This document shows, in pieces, positions 8,703 through 17,737 of a stretch of DNA of 64,000 nt (its first letter is position 1; each line of letters begins with the position of its first letter). This DNA is from Psychrobacter aquaticus CMS 56. Its GTDB lineage: Bacteria > Pseudomonadota > Gammaproteobacteria > Pseudomonadales > Moraxellaceae. Both the position numbers and the translations under genes were made by a program. The notes under the pieces were generated by a model, which saw only the letters and a list, made by a program, of their open reading frames with translations, was not told the DNA's origin and made no database searches. Location of the stretch: the NCBI RefSeq assembly GCF_000471625.1, contig NZ_AUSW01000014.1:52430-116429 (forward strand), written 5' to 3'.

Positions 8703-8736
8703 TTGTCACTACCAATTAATTGTCACTACCAATTAA
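8703..8736. repeat. Perfect 17-bp tandem duplication
   Basis: TTGTCACTACCAATTAA occurs twice head to tail (8703-8719 and 8720-8736), directly after the queF stop codon. Confidence 0.9.
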
Positions 8737-8761
8737 AAGCTCAAGACGATCTCATAACAAT

Positions 8762-8803
8762 AAAAAAGCGCCTACCTCATTAGATGAGATAGGCGCTTTT
8801 TTT
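8762..8803. terminator. Bidirectional terminator between queF and proS
   Basis: An 18-bp near-perfect stem (8762-8780 with 8784-8802) is flanked by A and T runs, and lies between two converging genes. It is nearly identical to the hairpin at 5649-5688. Confidence 0.9.
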
Positions 8804-8824
8804 AGACAGTCTTTACTGATAAAA

Positions 8825-10543
8825 CTACTTACCGCTTACTTTTGCCAAAATCTCTTCACGGCTCAGCATTTGTTTCTCTGCTTCGCGGCGATTGACGTAT
8901 TCGTATTTGTCTTCGGCAAGATTGCGATCAGAGACCACGATACGATGCGGAATACCGATCAATTCTAAATCCGCAAATTTAACGCCTGGACGCTCGTTAC
9001 GATCATCGAGTAGCACATTGATGCCTTGAGCCTTTAGCTCTTCGTACAGGGCGGTCGCCGTTTGCATGACGGTCTCTTCTTTTGACTTCATCGGTATGAT
9101 GGCCACTTCAAAAGGCGCCAGTGAATCAGAGACTGCAGGCGTATTTGGCCACATGATACCGTTTTCATCGTTGTTCTGCTCGATGGCCGCTGCGATAATA
9201 CGGCTAACACCGATACCATAACAACCCATCATGAGAGTGACGGGTTTGCCATCTTCACCAGATACCGTGCAGTTCATCGCTTGTGAATACTTGTCACCCA
9301 ACTGAAAAATATGGCCGACTTCGATACCGCGTTTGATTTTTAGGCTGCCTTTTCCATCAGGAGATGGATCACCTTCTTGAACATTACGGACATCAACGAT
9401 GCGAGTAATACGGGCATCGCGCTCCCAGTTCAAACCAATGGTGTGTTTGTTCACTTCATTGGCACCCGCCACAAAATCTGATAAGGCGGCTGCCGAACGA
9501 TCAACGAATACAGGCATATCTAAGTCAACGCCAATATAGCCTTTATATAAACCAGCAGCCTTTAATTCTTCATCAGATGCCAAGGTCAATGGCACGTTGG
9601 CTTCTTCGATTTTCTCAGCTTTGATGGTGTTAAGCTGATGATCACCGCGTAAGACGATAGCAATCAGTTGTGGCTCATTGTCTTCTGTGTGACCATGTAC
9701 AATCAAGGTTTTGACCGTTTGTTCTAAAGGAATGTCTAAATGCTCAGCGACCATCTTACAGGTGGGCATGTTCTCTGTTAAGACGTCTTCGCGTTCTCGG
9801 CTAGGCGCTTGACGTTCAGCAGTGCTTACCGATTCGGCCAGCTCAACGTTGGCAGCATAGTCAGATGAGTCTGAGAAGGCAATGTCATCCTCACCGCTAT
9901 CTGCCAACACATGAAACTCATGGGACGCAAAGCCACCAATAGAACCTGTATCCGCTTGTACTGCACGGAAATCCAGACCCAAGCGGGTAAAGATGCGTGT
10001 ATAAGCTTCATACATATCGTGATAGGTTTTGGCCAATGACGTTTGATCAACATGAAATGAATAGGCATCTTTCATCGTAAATTCACGAGCGCGCATCACA
10101 CCAAAACGTGGACGAATCTCATCACGGAACTTGCCTTGAATTTGGAAAAAAGTGATGGGTAGCTGTTTATAACTACGAAGTTCGCCTTGGGCTAGATTAG
10201 TGATGACTTCCTCATGAGTGGGGCCCAGCACAAAATCACGATCATGACGGTCTTTAAAGCGCAACAGCTCAGGGCCATAATCGTCAAAACGTCCCGTCGT
10301 CTGCCAAAGCTCTGCAGGTTGTGTCATCGGCATAAGTACTTCTTGCGCACCCACATTTTGCATCTCTTCACGAACAATGCGTTCGACCTTTTGTAAAACG
10401 CGCAGCCCCATAGGCAACCAGATATATAATCCAGAAGCGATTTTACGAATAAGACCGGCACGCACCATCAATTGGCTTGAAGCGATATCGGCATCATTTG
10501 GGGTTTCTTTTAGGGTAGCAAATAAAAATTGACTGGCTTTCAT
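8825..10543 (-). CDS. proS: Prolyl-tRNA synthetase
   Basis: Charges tRNA-Pro with proline (class II aminoacyl-tRNA synthetase, cytosolic). At 572 aa it is the bacterial type with an inserted editing domain (about residues 225-385) between catalytic motifs 2 and 3. Visible are the N-terminal [29 protein letters not shown], the motif 2 region [25 protein letters not shown] near 137-161, and motif 3 [14 protein letters not shown] near 440-453. The C-terminal anticodon-binding domain has [23 protein letters not shown]. It stands alone on the minus strand, converging on queF, and a tRNA-Pro gene also lies in the window. Confidence 0.97.
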   Translation of the reverse strand: MKASQFLFATLKETPNDADIASSQLMVRAGLIRKIASGLYIWLPMGLRVLQKVERIVREEMQNVGAQEVLMPMTQPAELWQTTGRFDDYGPELLRFKDRHDRDFVLGPTHEEVITNLAQGELRSYKQLPITFFQIQGKFRDEIRPRFGVMRAREFTMKDAYSFHVDQTSLAKTYHDMYEAYTRIFTRLGLDFRAVQADTGSIGGFASHEFHVLADSGEDDIAFSDSSDYAANVELAESVSTAERQAPSREREDVLTENMPTCKMVAEHLDIPLEQTVKTLIVHGHTEDNEPQLIAIVLRGDHQLNTIKAEKIEEANVPLTLASDEELKAAGLYKGYIGVDLDMPVFVDRSAAALSDFVAGANEVNKHTIGLNWERDARITRIVDVRNVQEGDPSPDGKGSLKIKRGIEVGHIFQLGDKYSQAMNCTVSGEDGKPVTLMMGCYGIGVSRIIAAAIEQNNDENGIMWPNTPAVSDSLAPFEVAIIPMKSKEETVMQTATALYEELKAQGINVLLDDRNERPGVKFADLELIGIPHRIVVSDRNLAEDKYEYVNRREAEKQMLSREEILAKVSGK

Positions 10544-11118
10544 AAATAAAGCGTAACCTTATCAACGATAAAAAATAAGAAGAAGTAGTAGGATGTTGAG
10601 CGTATGGCTAATCGTTTCATTGCCGCCGCAAGCTTACCTTTATCACTTAGCAATAATCTAGGATACGTCCTAGTGACTCATATACTTGTAAATGAGCACA
10701 TAAGTAAAACTCTTTTAACCAAAGAGGGATAAACTATGATTGATCTAATGATATATCGAGCGCTTAAATGGATTATTTTCAAGTCAAATGCCTGAAAACC
10801 AAATCTATATCGACGTTTTATCAATGCAATCTGACTATGTTAGGTAAAGTTTGGCTAAGACGCAATGACTTTTTGTTGTTTCAGCCCGAACGTTACTGAA
10901 AGCGTCAGATTAAAACTCTATGACTAGATTATTTAATCGTTTTGAGTATATTTATAATGAATAAATAGAGTATGGTTTAGAAATGCGGCTATCAGCAATT
11001 GTGTAGCATATTGATAGTCATTACTTGAAGTCGCTGCCTAAAAGCGGCATTTATATATGAAACAGTGGTTTGGCATATACTTTATAAAAATAAACGTTAA
11101 AATTTTGAGGTGGCTCAT
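10544..11118. other. Intergenic region between divergent proS and the DUF4230 gene
   Basis: No conventional gene is seen. It holds a perfect 6-bp hairpin CTAGGA-TACG-TCCTAG (10658-10673), an adjacent CTCAT/ATGAG hairpin, and a 19-codon ORF at 10736-10795 preceded by AGAGGG. A TATAAT hexamer is at 10953-10958. These may be a leader or small RNA; the evidence is thin. Confidence 0.3.
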
Positions 11119-11862
11119 ATGAACAATCCTGATGATCGCTCTTCTGTTGAGCACAAGGTGACGAATCCACAAGGGAAAAAACCGATTGCCATGATGTCAT
11201 GGATTGTATTACTGATTGGTTTGGCCGCGCTCGTCTTTGCTATTTATAGTGTGCAAAATATAACAGAAGAAAAACCCATAGAGACCATTACTCGCGAGGG
11301 TGTCATCACTCAGATCCATCAGCTCAATCGTCTGCAAACGGTCGCATTCAGCGTAGATACTGTCATCACTAGCGAGCGCCCTGGCAGTTGGATGAAGCTA
11401 TGGCAGGATGAGCAGAAGGCATTGTTTATTGCGCGTGGTCGTGTAGAAGCGGGCATTGATTTGAGTGCCTTAACGCCTGAAATGGTACAAGTAATACCGC
11501 CCACAGCAACGCTCAATGCCGACCAAGAAGAGGCTTCAGTTGCTCTCATGCCACAAATCAATATTACCTTGCCACCATCAGAGATATTCTCCGTATACCT
11601 AGATGATATCGAAATTTATGACTGGCAGACTGGTGCCTTTGGTATGATGCAAGTCGATCCCAAGATATTGGCGCAGGCACAGACTATGGCCAAAAAAGAA
11701 GTCCTTGAACGCGCATGCCGTGGTGATGTCATGAACATGGCATTAAAAAATGCTCAAACGCAATTGCAGCAATTATTTGCTTTGACAGGTGCAGTTGTGA
11801 CGGTCACGACTCAGGGTACAGGCGCGTGTCAGTTGCCAATAGCCACATCAAATGCCAGCTAA
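11119..11862 (+). CDS. DUF4230 domain membrane-anchored protein
   Basis: A 247-aa protein with a single hydrophobic helix at about residues 24-47 (MMSWIVLLIGLAALVFAIYSV) and a large domain beyond it, so probably an inner-membrane protein with a periplasmic C-terminal domain. The region ITREGVITQIHQLNRLQTVAFSVDTVI and the later DDIEIYDWQTG resemble DUF4230, whose function is unknown; this family call is from memory. The true start is taken as ATG 11119, with GAGG 8 nt before it; a GTG at 11110 overlaps that ribosome-binding site. It converges on the photolyase gene, with hairpin sequences between. Confidence 0.72.
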   Translation: MNNPDDRSSVEHKVTNPQGKKPIAMMSWIVLLIGLAALVFAIYSVQNITEEKPIETITREGVITQIHQLNRLQTVAFSVDTVITSERPGSWMKLWQDEQKALFIARGRVEAGIDLSALTPEMVQVIPPTATLNADQEEASVALMPQINITLPPSEIFSVYLDDIEIYDWQTGAFGMMQVDPKILAQAQTMAKKEVLERACRGDVMNMALKNAQTQLQQLFALTGAVVTVTTQGTGACQLPIATSNAS

Positions 11863-11910
11863 CCTCATAGCGAAAGTTGGTGTTAGGTCAATATAAAAGA
11901 GAGTTAGCAA

Positions 11911-11950
11911 GACTGGTACAAATTATAGTTTCGTATATCCATTTTATTTA
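11911..11950 (-). repeat. Fragment related to the MITE-like repeat
   Basis: The stretch CGTATATCCATTTTATTTAG and its left flank match the left end of repeat copies 1 and 2831-2889. It is a short remnant, and homology is likely but not certain. Confidence 0.45.
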
Positions 11951-11979
11951 GGGCGTGTTTGATGATTCAAACACGCCCT
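11950..11979. terminator. Long perfect hairpin between convergent genes
   Basis: AGGGCGTGTTTGA (11950-11962) pairs perfectly with 11967-11979 around a 4-nt loop. It lies between the converging DUF4230 and photolyase genes and may stop both. No T run follows on either side, so this is not a textbook intrinsic terminator. Confidence 0.5.
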
Positions 11980-12043
11980 AGTATAGATTCTAGTATCGAC
12001 TGTATTATTTTTTGAGCTGGCCTGTTATTTTTGAGCTTAGCCG

Positions 12044-13657
12044 CTATTTTTTAAATTCTGCAATGGCGAGCTGGCGTGCTGTTTTATGCTCGACCATTGG
12101 CAGAGGGTAGTCAATATTGACAAATTTACCACCTTTGCTAAGCGCTTTACGGAGCTTTTCTTCTGAATGCAAAATACTGGTAGGAATGTCTTTTAATTCA
12201 GGAAGCCAAGTCTTAATAAACTCACCATTAGCATCATGAGTACTGGCTTGGCTAAAAGGATTCATAATACGAAAGTAGGGTGCAGAATCTGTACCTGTTG
12301 AGGCGCTCCATTGCCAGCCGCCATTATTAGAGGCAAAGTCACCATCGATGAGCTGCTGCATAAAATAGCGTTCGCCCAAGCGCCAATCAATCAGTAAGTC
12401 TTTGGTCAAAAACATGGCAGTAACCATCCGCAGGCGATTGTGCATAAAGCCAGTTGCATTGAGATTTCGCATGGCGGAATCGACTAATGGCACACCAGTT
12501 TTGCCCCTGCACCACGCTGCAAAATCATCAGTGTTGTATGACCAGCTGATATTTTTATCTGTCTCATTTTTATAGGCTTGATGACGGATCAGCTCTGGCT
12601 TTTCTACCAATACATGACGATAAAAATCTCGCCACGCCAGCTCACTTATCCAGCGATTGATATCGTCATTATCACTATCATTGCCGTGCAGCTTTTCTTG
12701 TGCCTTGTACGCTTGTAAGTAGCAAAGTCTGGGGCTGATTGACCCAATCGTGAGGTAAGCAGATAACTGACTGGTCGCCTGTAGGCTCGGTACATCGCGA
12801 CTCACATCATAGTTATCGATATCTTCTGCAATAAAGTCCTCTAACCGCTGACAAGCATCCGTTTCCCCAGCAGGATAGGCTTCACGTGCTTGCGTCATCT
12901 GAGCCTCTATATCGATATGCTGTAGCGATTCACTGTCTTGTAGCATTTTTTGATAATTATTGGTTGTCTTTTTACCAAGAATCTCTATCTCTTTGATGGT
13001 GTTCGCACTGTCTTGTGATAACGTTAAATCAACGTTGCTATGCTTTTTGATCGTTGCTGCCTTATGAATTTGAATGGTACTCACCTCTAAGGTATGTCGC
13101 CATTTTTTATAAAAAGGGGTAAACACTTGATACATGCTGTCGTCATTAGTGGTGATGCTGTGCGGTGGCAAGATACATTGGTCATGGAAACGGATAAATT
13201 CGATGTCGTTTTTTGCGAGCTGTTTGGTTAATTGTTCGTCACGCGCAATTTCATTGCCTTCGTATTCATGATTTGCCATGATACAAGTGATATTATTGGT
13301 CGTGCAAAAATCGCTTAGCGTCTCAATACAGTCAGAAAAGCTTGGAGAAACCTGAACGAGCAGTTTAATATGCAGTTGTGTTTGCAAATTTTGTGCGAGT
13401 AGAGGTAAGGTGCGAGTGATATGATCCACCTGTGCAAGCGACATATTGTGCGCTTGCCATTGCTCAGGCGTCAGAAAAAACACTGCGCTGACCTGAGCAT
13501 TGTCTGTGTTTGCTCGTTCACAAAGCGCCGCTAAAGCAGTATTATCATGAACCCGTAGATCACGACGAAACCACATTAAATAATGCAACGGACTAGCGTG
13601 AGTGCTCTTAACGTTATGGTCGGTGTTTTTAGCGGTTGCCGACGCAGTGTTAGACAT
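12044..13657 (-). CDS. phrB: Deoxyribodipyrimidine photolyase (class I CPD)
   Basis: Repairs UV-induced cyclobutane pyrimidine dimers with blue light, using FAD and an antenna cofactor. The N-terminal photolyase domain opens with LMWFRRDLRVHDNTAL (about residues 27-42). The C-terminal FAD-binding domain holds ELAWRDFYRHVL, TGVPLVDSAMRNLNATGFMHNRLRM, and the signature NNGGWQWSASTGTDSAPYFRIMNP near residues 441-464, which identify class I CPD photolyase rather than cryptochrome. At 537 aa it is longer than the usual 470, from a low-complexity start and an insertion at about residues 195-245. The gene stands alone. Such genes are common in cold-surface and marine bacteria. Confidence 0.94.
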   Translation of the reverse strand: MSNTASATAKNTDHNVKSTHASPLHYLMWFRRDLRVHDNTALAALCERANTDNAQVSAVFFLTPEQWQAHNMSLAQVDHITRTLPLLAQNLQTQLHIKLLVQVSPSFSDCIETLSDFCTTNNITCIMANHEYEGNEIARDEQLTKQLAKNDIEFIRFHDQCILPPHSITTNDDSMYQVFTPFYKKWRHTLEVSTIQIHKAATIKKHSNVDLTLSQDSANTIKEIEILGKKTTNNYQKMLQDSESLQHIDIEAQMTQAREAYPAGETDACQRLEDFIAEDIDNYDVSRDVPSLQATSQLSAYLTIGSISPRLCYLQAYKAQEKLHGNDSDNDDINRWISELAWRDFYRHVLVEKPELIRHQAYKNETDKNISWSYNTDDFAAWCRGKTGVPLVDSAMRNLNATGFMHNRLRMVTAMFLTKDLLIDWRLGERYFMQQLIDGDFASNNGGWQWSASTGTDSAPYFRIMNPFSQASTHDANGEFIKTWLPELKDIPTSILHSEEKLRKALSKGGKFVNIDYPLPMVEHKTARQLAIAEFKK

Positions 13658-13845
13658 TCAAGTATCCTTATCTCAATCATAAACAAAATTAGGAATAAAA
13701 GTATGCTAGGATAAGTTTTTGGATGCAATTGATTTGCTATTTTTTTAACAAATTATCATCATATTCATCGTTGGCAGTGACGACTAACCTTTATCGCTAG
13801 CTGGTTCATCACTGTTATACTAAGTGTCGTATTTAAGGTCATATC

Positions 13846-14529
13846 ATGCACGTTAAGTTTTGCGGTTTTACCCAGCTTAGTGATGTCCATACTGCTGTGC
13901 AATTGGGTGCAGATGCAGTCGGTTTGGTGTTTTATCCACCAAGTCCGCGCGCTGTGACTATCGCTCAGGCGCAAGCATTGATTGCCGCTGTACCGGCTTT
14001 TGTCAGCGTGGTGGCATTGGTGGTGAATATGTCTCAGGATGAAATGATTGAGCTAGCAAATAACGTGTCTTTTGATATTATTCAATTTCATGGCGATGAA
14101 ACGCCAGAGCAGTGCCAACAGCTGGCAAGTGCCGTCAATAAGCGCTGGATTAAAGCGCTTCGTATCAATGCTGAGCAACACAGTATTGCTAGCGTGAATG
14201 CCCAGATTGACAAGTTTGCCGCAGCAGGAGCGAGTAGCATCTTACTTGATGCTTATCATCAGCATAAATATGGTGGTACGGGGGCACGCTTTGATTGGAG
14301 TTTGATACCACAAAACAGTACGCTACCCATTATCTTAGCGGGTGGATTGAATGCCGAAAATATCGCTGCGACTGTAGAGCTGCCTATTTACGCGGTCGAT
14401 GTCAGTGGCGGTATCGAGCAGGATAAAGGCAAAAAAGACGCTGCCAAGATGCGTGCCTTTATGAAAGCGGTAAAACGTGACCGATGGCAAAACGAGACGC
14501 TTAGCGAACCTTCGAACATGAGTAGCTAG
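13846..14529 (+). CDS. trpF: Phosphoribosylanthranilate isomerase
   Basis: Third step of tryptophan synthesis from anthranilate: converts N-(5-phosphoribosyl)anthranilate to the 1-deoxyribulose derivative (TIM barrel). The catalytic Cys is in VKFCGFT at residues 3-9, and the catalytic Asp is in the YAVDVSGGIEQDKGKKD segment near 182-198. Also visible are QFHGDETPEQC and LAGGLNAENI. The commoner KICG start is KFCG here. 227 aa, about 15 longer than usual because of a C-terminal tail. It is a separate gene, not fused to trpC, and leads the trpF-trpB-trpA cluster with 84 bp before trpB. Confidence 0.95.
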   Translation: MHVKFCGFTQLSDVHTAVQLGADAVGLVFYPPSPRAVTIAQAQALIAAVPAFVSVVALVVNMSQDEMIELANNVSFDIIQFHGDETPEQCQQLASAVNKRWIKALRINAEQHSIASVNAQIDKFAAAGASSILLDAYHQHKYGGTGARFDWSLIPQNSTLPIILAGGLNAENIAATVELPIYAVDVSGGIEQDKGKKDAAKMRAFMKAVKRDRWQNETLSEPSNMSS

Positions 14530-14613
14530 CTCTACCAGTCAAACTGTTGACTACTCACACTATTTTTCCCATATTTATTCTAAAAAATACCACTTATTAC
14601 AGTAGGAATTATC

Positions 14614-15888
14614 ATGAGTCATGTCGCTAATAAAGATTTATCTGCCACAGCGCAATCTGTCAATACTTTTACCAATCCCGAAAACGTGTCCGACTTTAAC
14701 CAGTATCCCGATGCCCGTGGACATTTTGGTGTACATGGTGGTCGTTTTGTCTCTGAGACACTAATGGCAGCGCTTGAAGAGCTAGAGGCTCTTTATACCA
14801 AAGTGAAAGCCGATCCTGCATTTTGGGAAGAGTATCACAATGATTTGGTCAATTATGTCGGTCGTCCAACGCCACTTTATCATGCTAAGCGTTTGAGTGA
14901 TGAGATAGGCGGGGCACAAATCTATTTTAAACGTGAAGACCTCAACCATACTGGTGCACATAAAGTGAATAACACCATCGGTCAAGCATTGCTGGCCAAG
15001 ATGTGTGGCAAAAAACGTATCATTGCTGAGACGGGCGCAGGGCAGCATGGCGTGGCAACGGCGACGATTGCAGCACGTTTGGGGCTAGAGTGTATCGTCT
15101 ATATGGGTGCTGACGATGTCGAGCGTCAAAAGATGAACGTTTATCGTATGCGCTTGCTTGGCGCGACAGTAGTGCCAGTCACTTCTGGCTCGCGCACCCT
15201 CAAAGACGCCATGAATGAAGCGATGCGTGATTGGGTCACCAATGTCGATAGCACCTATTACATCATCGGTACGGTTGCAGGGCCACATCCTTATCCACTA
15301 TTGGTACGTGATTTTCAAGCGATCATCGGTAAAGAAACGCGTATCCAGCATTTAGAAAGAACGGGTAAATTACCAGACGCCCTAGTCGCTTGTGTCGGTG
15401 GTGGCTCAAACGCCATTGGTTTATTCTTTGACTTCTTAAATGACACTGACGTAAAAATGTATGGTGTTGAAGCCACAGGTGACGGCATAGAGTCAGGTCG
15501 CCACTCAGCACCGTTAGCTGCTGGTCGTATCGGCGTGCTGCATGGTAACCGTACGTATCTGATGGCAGATGATGACGGTCAAATTCAAGAAACCCATTCT
15601 ATCTCGGCAGGCCTTGATTATCCTGGTGTTGGCCCTGAGCACAGCTTCTTAAAAGATATGAAGCGCGTTGAGTACGTGGGTTGTACTGATAAAGAGGCGC
15701 TAGAAGGTTTCCATGAAGCCACTCGTAAAGAGGGCATCATCCCAGCGCTGGAAACGGCTCATGCGGTCGCTTATGCCTTGAAATTAGCGAAAACCATGAC
15801 GCCAGACCAAACCATCGTCGTTAATATGTCGGGTCGCGGTGATAAAGATCTGCATTCAGTGATGAAAGCAGAAGGGATTGAGATGTAG
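14614..15888 (+). CDS. trpB: Tryptophan synthase beta subunit
   Basis: PLP enzyme that condenses indole with serine to make tryptophan, in an alpha2-beta2 complex with TrpA. The PLP lysine is K117 in HTGAHKVNN. The catalytic Glu lies in ETGAGQHG, and the phosphate-binding loop is [12 protein letters not shown] near 258-269. The protein has an extra N-terminal stretch of about 25 residues before [13 protein letters not shown], giving 424 aa against the usual 395-405. An AGGAA ribosome-binding site supports the start. A hairpin and an HNH gene separate it from trpA, which is unusual because trpB and trpA are normally adjacent and often overlap. Confidence 0.97.
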   Translation: MSHVANKDLSATAQSVNTFTNPENVSDFNQYPDARGHFGVHGGRFVSETLMAALEELEALYTKVKADPAFWEEYHNDLVNYVGRPTPLYHAKRLSDEIGGAQIYFKREDLNHTGAHKVNNTIGQALLAKMCGKKRIIAETGAGQHGVATATIAARLGLECIVYMGADDVERQKMNVYRMRLLGATVVPVTSGSRTLKDAMNEAMRDWVTNVDSTYYIIGTVAGPHPYPLLVRDFQAIIGKETRIQHLERTGKLPDALVACVGGGSNAIGLFFDFLNDTDVKMYGVEATGDGIESGRHSAPLAAGRIGVLHGNRTYLMADDDGQIQETHSISAGLDYPGVGPEHSFLKDMKRVEYVGCTDKEALEGFHEATRKEGIIPALETAHAVAYALKLAKTMTPDQTIVVNMSGRGDKDLHSVMKAEGIEM

Positions 15889-15935
15889 TTAATACTGTCT
15901 TCTATAGATAATTATTTTCTATAGTTTATGGCAAG

Positions 15936-15960
15936 GCCTTCTACGAAAAAAGTAGAAGGC
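15936..15960 (+). terminator. Hairpin after trpB, possible attenuator or weak terminator
   Basis: A perfect 9-bp stem GCCTTCTAC/GTAGAAGGC with an A-rich 7-nt loop lies 47 bp after trpB. It is followed by TAAATAAT rather than a T run, so it may stabilise the trpB message end or only partly stop transcription into the HNH gene and trpA. Confidence 0.5.
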
Positions 15961-16045
15961 TAAATAATATAGTCAATGAAATATTACGACCTTCAGTTAT
16001 GGAGCTCTCTATATCCTATTTTTTACCTGTAAGAGGTATAGATTG

Positions 16046-16534
16046 ATGGCAAAAGTCACACCGTCTATGGCAAAAAACCAAATTAAACGTAGCTTGCTTC
16101 AAATTGTAGATTCACATCCCAATAAAACGCAAAAACAGCAGATATGGTGTTATTTTGATAATTGTTGTGCGTATTGTGACGTAGCTATCGATCCTAATAG
16201 TCGTCAAGGACATCTTGATCACCTATTGGCTGTTCAAGATGGCGGTAGCAATAATATCTATAATTTTGTGCTGGCATGTCATATTTGTAATGGTGACGAA
16301 AAAAGAGAAACGCCATGGCGTGAGTTTTTGATAAATAAATGCAAGAATTTATCTGATAGTATCTATATGGAACGAGTAGCAAAAATAGAGACATGGCAAA
16401 AACATTCAATTATGAGCCAAGTAGATGCAGAAGTACTGGCTCGAATGGAAACTATTATAGATAAAGCCAAAGCTAACTTTGATCAGTCAGTAGAACAAAT
16501 GCGTATATTGCGTGACTCTATAACTACGAATTAA
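16046..16534 (+). CDS. HNH endonuclease family protein inside the trp cluster
   Basis: A 162-aa protein with an HNH nuclease core: CAYC at residues 41-44, DH at 58-59, N73 and CHIC at 78-81 followed by Asn82, giving the metal-binding CxxC...CxxC frame and the catalytic DH...N layout of HNH proteins. The N-terminal 35 residues and the C-terminal half (about 90-162, helical and lysine-rich) are not recognised. The start at ATG 16046 is chosen for AAGAGG 9 nt upstream; a TTG at 16043 is also possible. It lies between trpB and trpA on the same strand, with visibly more AT-rich codons than its neighbours, which suggests later insertion. Target unknown. Confidence 0.82.
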   Translation: MAKVTPSMAKNQIKRSLLQIVDSHPNKTQKQQIWCYFDNCCAYCDVAIDPNSRQGHLDHLLAVQDGGSNNIYNFVLACHICNGDEKRETPWREFLINKCKNLSDSIYMERVAKIETWQKHSIMSQVDAEVLARMETIIDKAKANFDQSVEQMRILRDSITTN

Positions 16535-16558
16535 TTTTATAATAATTAAGAGAACCCT

Positions 16559-17383
16559 ATGACCCGAATTGAAAGCACTTTTGAAACTCTAAAATCACAA
16601 AATAAAAAAGCCCTGATTCCTTATGTCATGGCAGGTGACCCCAATCCTACAACCACCGTGGGCTTACTTCATGACTTAGTCAAGCACGGCGCAGATATGA
16701 TCGAAGTTGGCCTGCCATTCTCTGATCCCATGGCAGATGGTCCAGTCGTCGCTTTGGCAGGCGAGCGTGCATTAGCCGCAGGTACGAGTACGCGTGATGC
16801 GTTAAAAATGGTCGCAGAGTTCCGTCAGCAAGACACACAAACGCCTATTATCCTGATGGGTTATCTCAATCCTGTTGAGATTATCGGTTATGATAACTTC
16901 GTCGCCCTATGTGAGCAGTCAGGCATTGATGGTATTTTGATGGTGGACTTGCCGCCAGCAGAGGCGGGTAGTTTTACCCAGCATTTGACTGAACATTCGA
17001 TGAATGAGATTTTCTTATTGTCGCCCACCACGTTGCCTGAGCGCCGCGAGCAAGTATTGACCCACTGCGGTGGTTATATCTATTACGTGTCTTTAAAAGG
17101 TGTCACTGGTTCGGCAACACTCGATACTGATGATGTTGCGACTCAAGTGCAAGCGATTAAGGCAGAGACAGACTTACCAGTGTGTGTGGGCTTTGGTATT
17201 CGTGATGCTGCTTCAGCTAGGGCAATTGGTACTCATGCAGACGGTATTATTGTGGGCAGTGCATTGGTACAAAACTTCGCTGATATAGATGCCAATGATA
17301 CCGATGCGGTTACGAATGCCCAGCAAAAAATCATGGCTAAAATGGATGAGTTGCGGGCAGCTCTCGATAGTTTGAGTGCATAA
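16559..17383 (+). CDS. trpA: Tryptophan synthase alpha subunit
   Basis: Cleaves indole-3-glycerol phosphate to indole and glyceraldehyde-3-phosphate, then channels indole to TrpB. The catalytic Glu is in DMIEVGLPFSDPMADGP near residues 46-62, and the catalytic Asp is in GILMVDLPP near 127-135. The phosphate-binding VCVGFGIRD and HADGIIVGSALV follow near 215-240. 274 aa, normal length. A weak AAGAGAA ribosome-binding site precedes ATG 16559. It follows the HNH gene by 24 bp and probably depends on read-through from trpFB or on a promoter near the HNH gene. Confidence 0.96.
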   Translation: MTRIESTFETLKSQNKKALIPYVMAGDPNPTTTVGLLHDLVKHGADMIEVGLPFSDPMADGPVVALAGERALAAGTSTRDALKMVAEFRQQDTQTPIILMGYLNPVEIIGYDNFVALCEQSGIDGILMVDLPPAEAGSFTQHLTEHSMNEIFLLSPTTLPERREQVLTHCGGYIYYVSLKGVTGSATLDTDDVATQVQAIKAETDLPVCVGFGIRDAASARAIGTHADGIIVGSALVQNFADIDANDTDAVTNAQQKIMAKMDELRAALDSLSA

Positions 17384-17614
17384 TCTGATAGCGTTGATCC
17401 TAAAAAATCATCATTTATAGTGAATGAACTATGTGTAAAGAGTGCAACTGTTAAAGCAAATTCACAGCTGGGGCGATTATGAATGACATATTTGGCGCTC
17501 AAATCATATGAATGTGAGTGCTAAAATTTATCAGGGTAAAATGGCTGAGTAAAGTGATCGTCACAATGTTTATAAAGACCAGTTATAAAGATGAGGTCAA
17601 ATGACTTTGCTAAA

Positions 17615-17638
17615 GTTAGTTTACGTGTGTAAACTAAC
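17615..17638. promoter_or_regulatory. Perfect 10-bp-arm palindrome upstream of accD
   Basis: GTTAGTTTAC and its exact complement GTAAACTAAC flank GTGT, 100 bp before the accD start in a 354-bp gap. The symmetry suits a dimeric repressor site. No T run follows, so a terminator for trpA is less likely. Nothing else is recognised in 17384-17737. Confidence 0.45.
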
Positions 17639-17737
17639 ATCACAATATAAATTGTTGCAGTTGCGCGTAAGCGTGCTTTATAACTGCTCATGTTATGACT
17701 GTATGTGACTCTTAAATTTACTCTTAAGGACAAGTGA

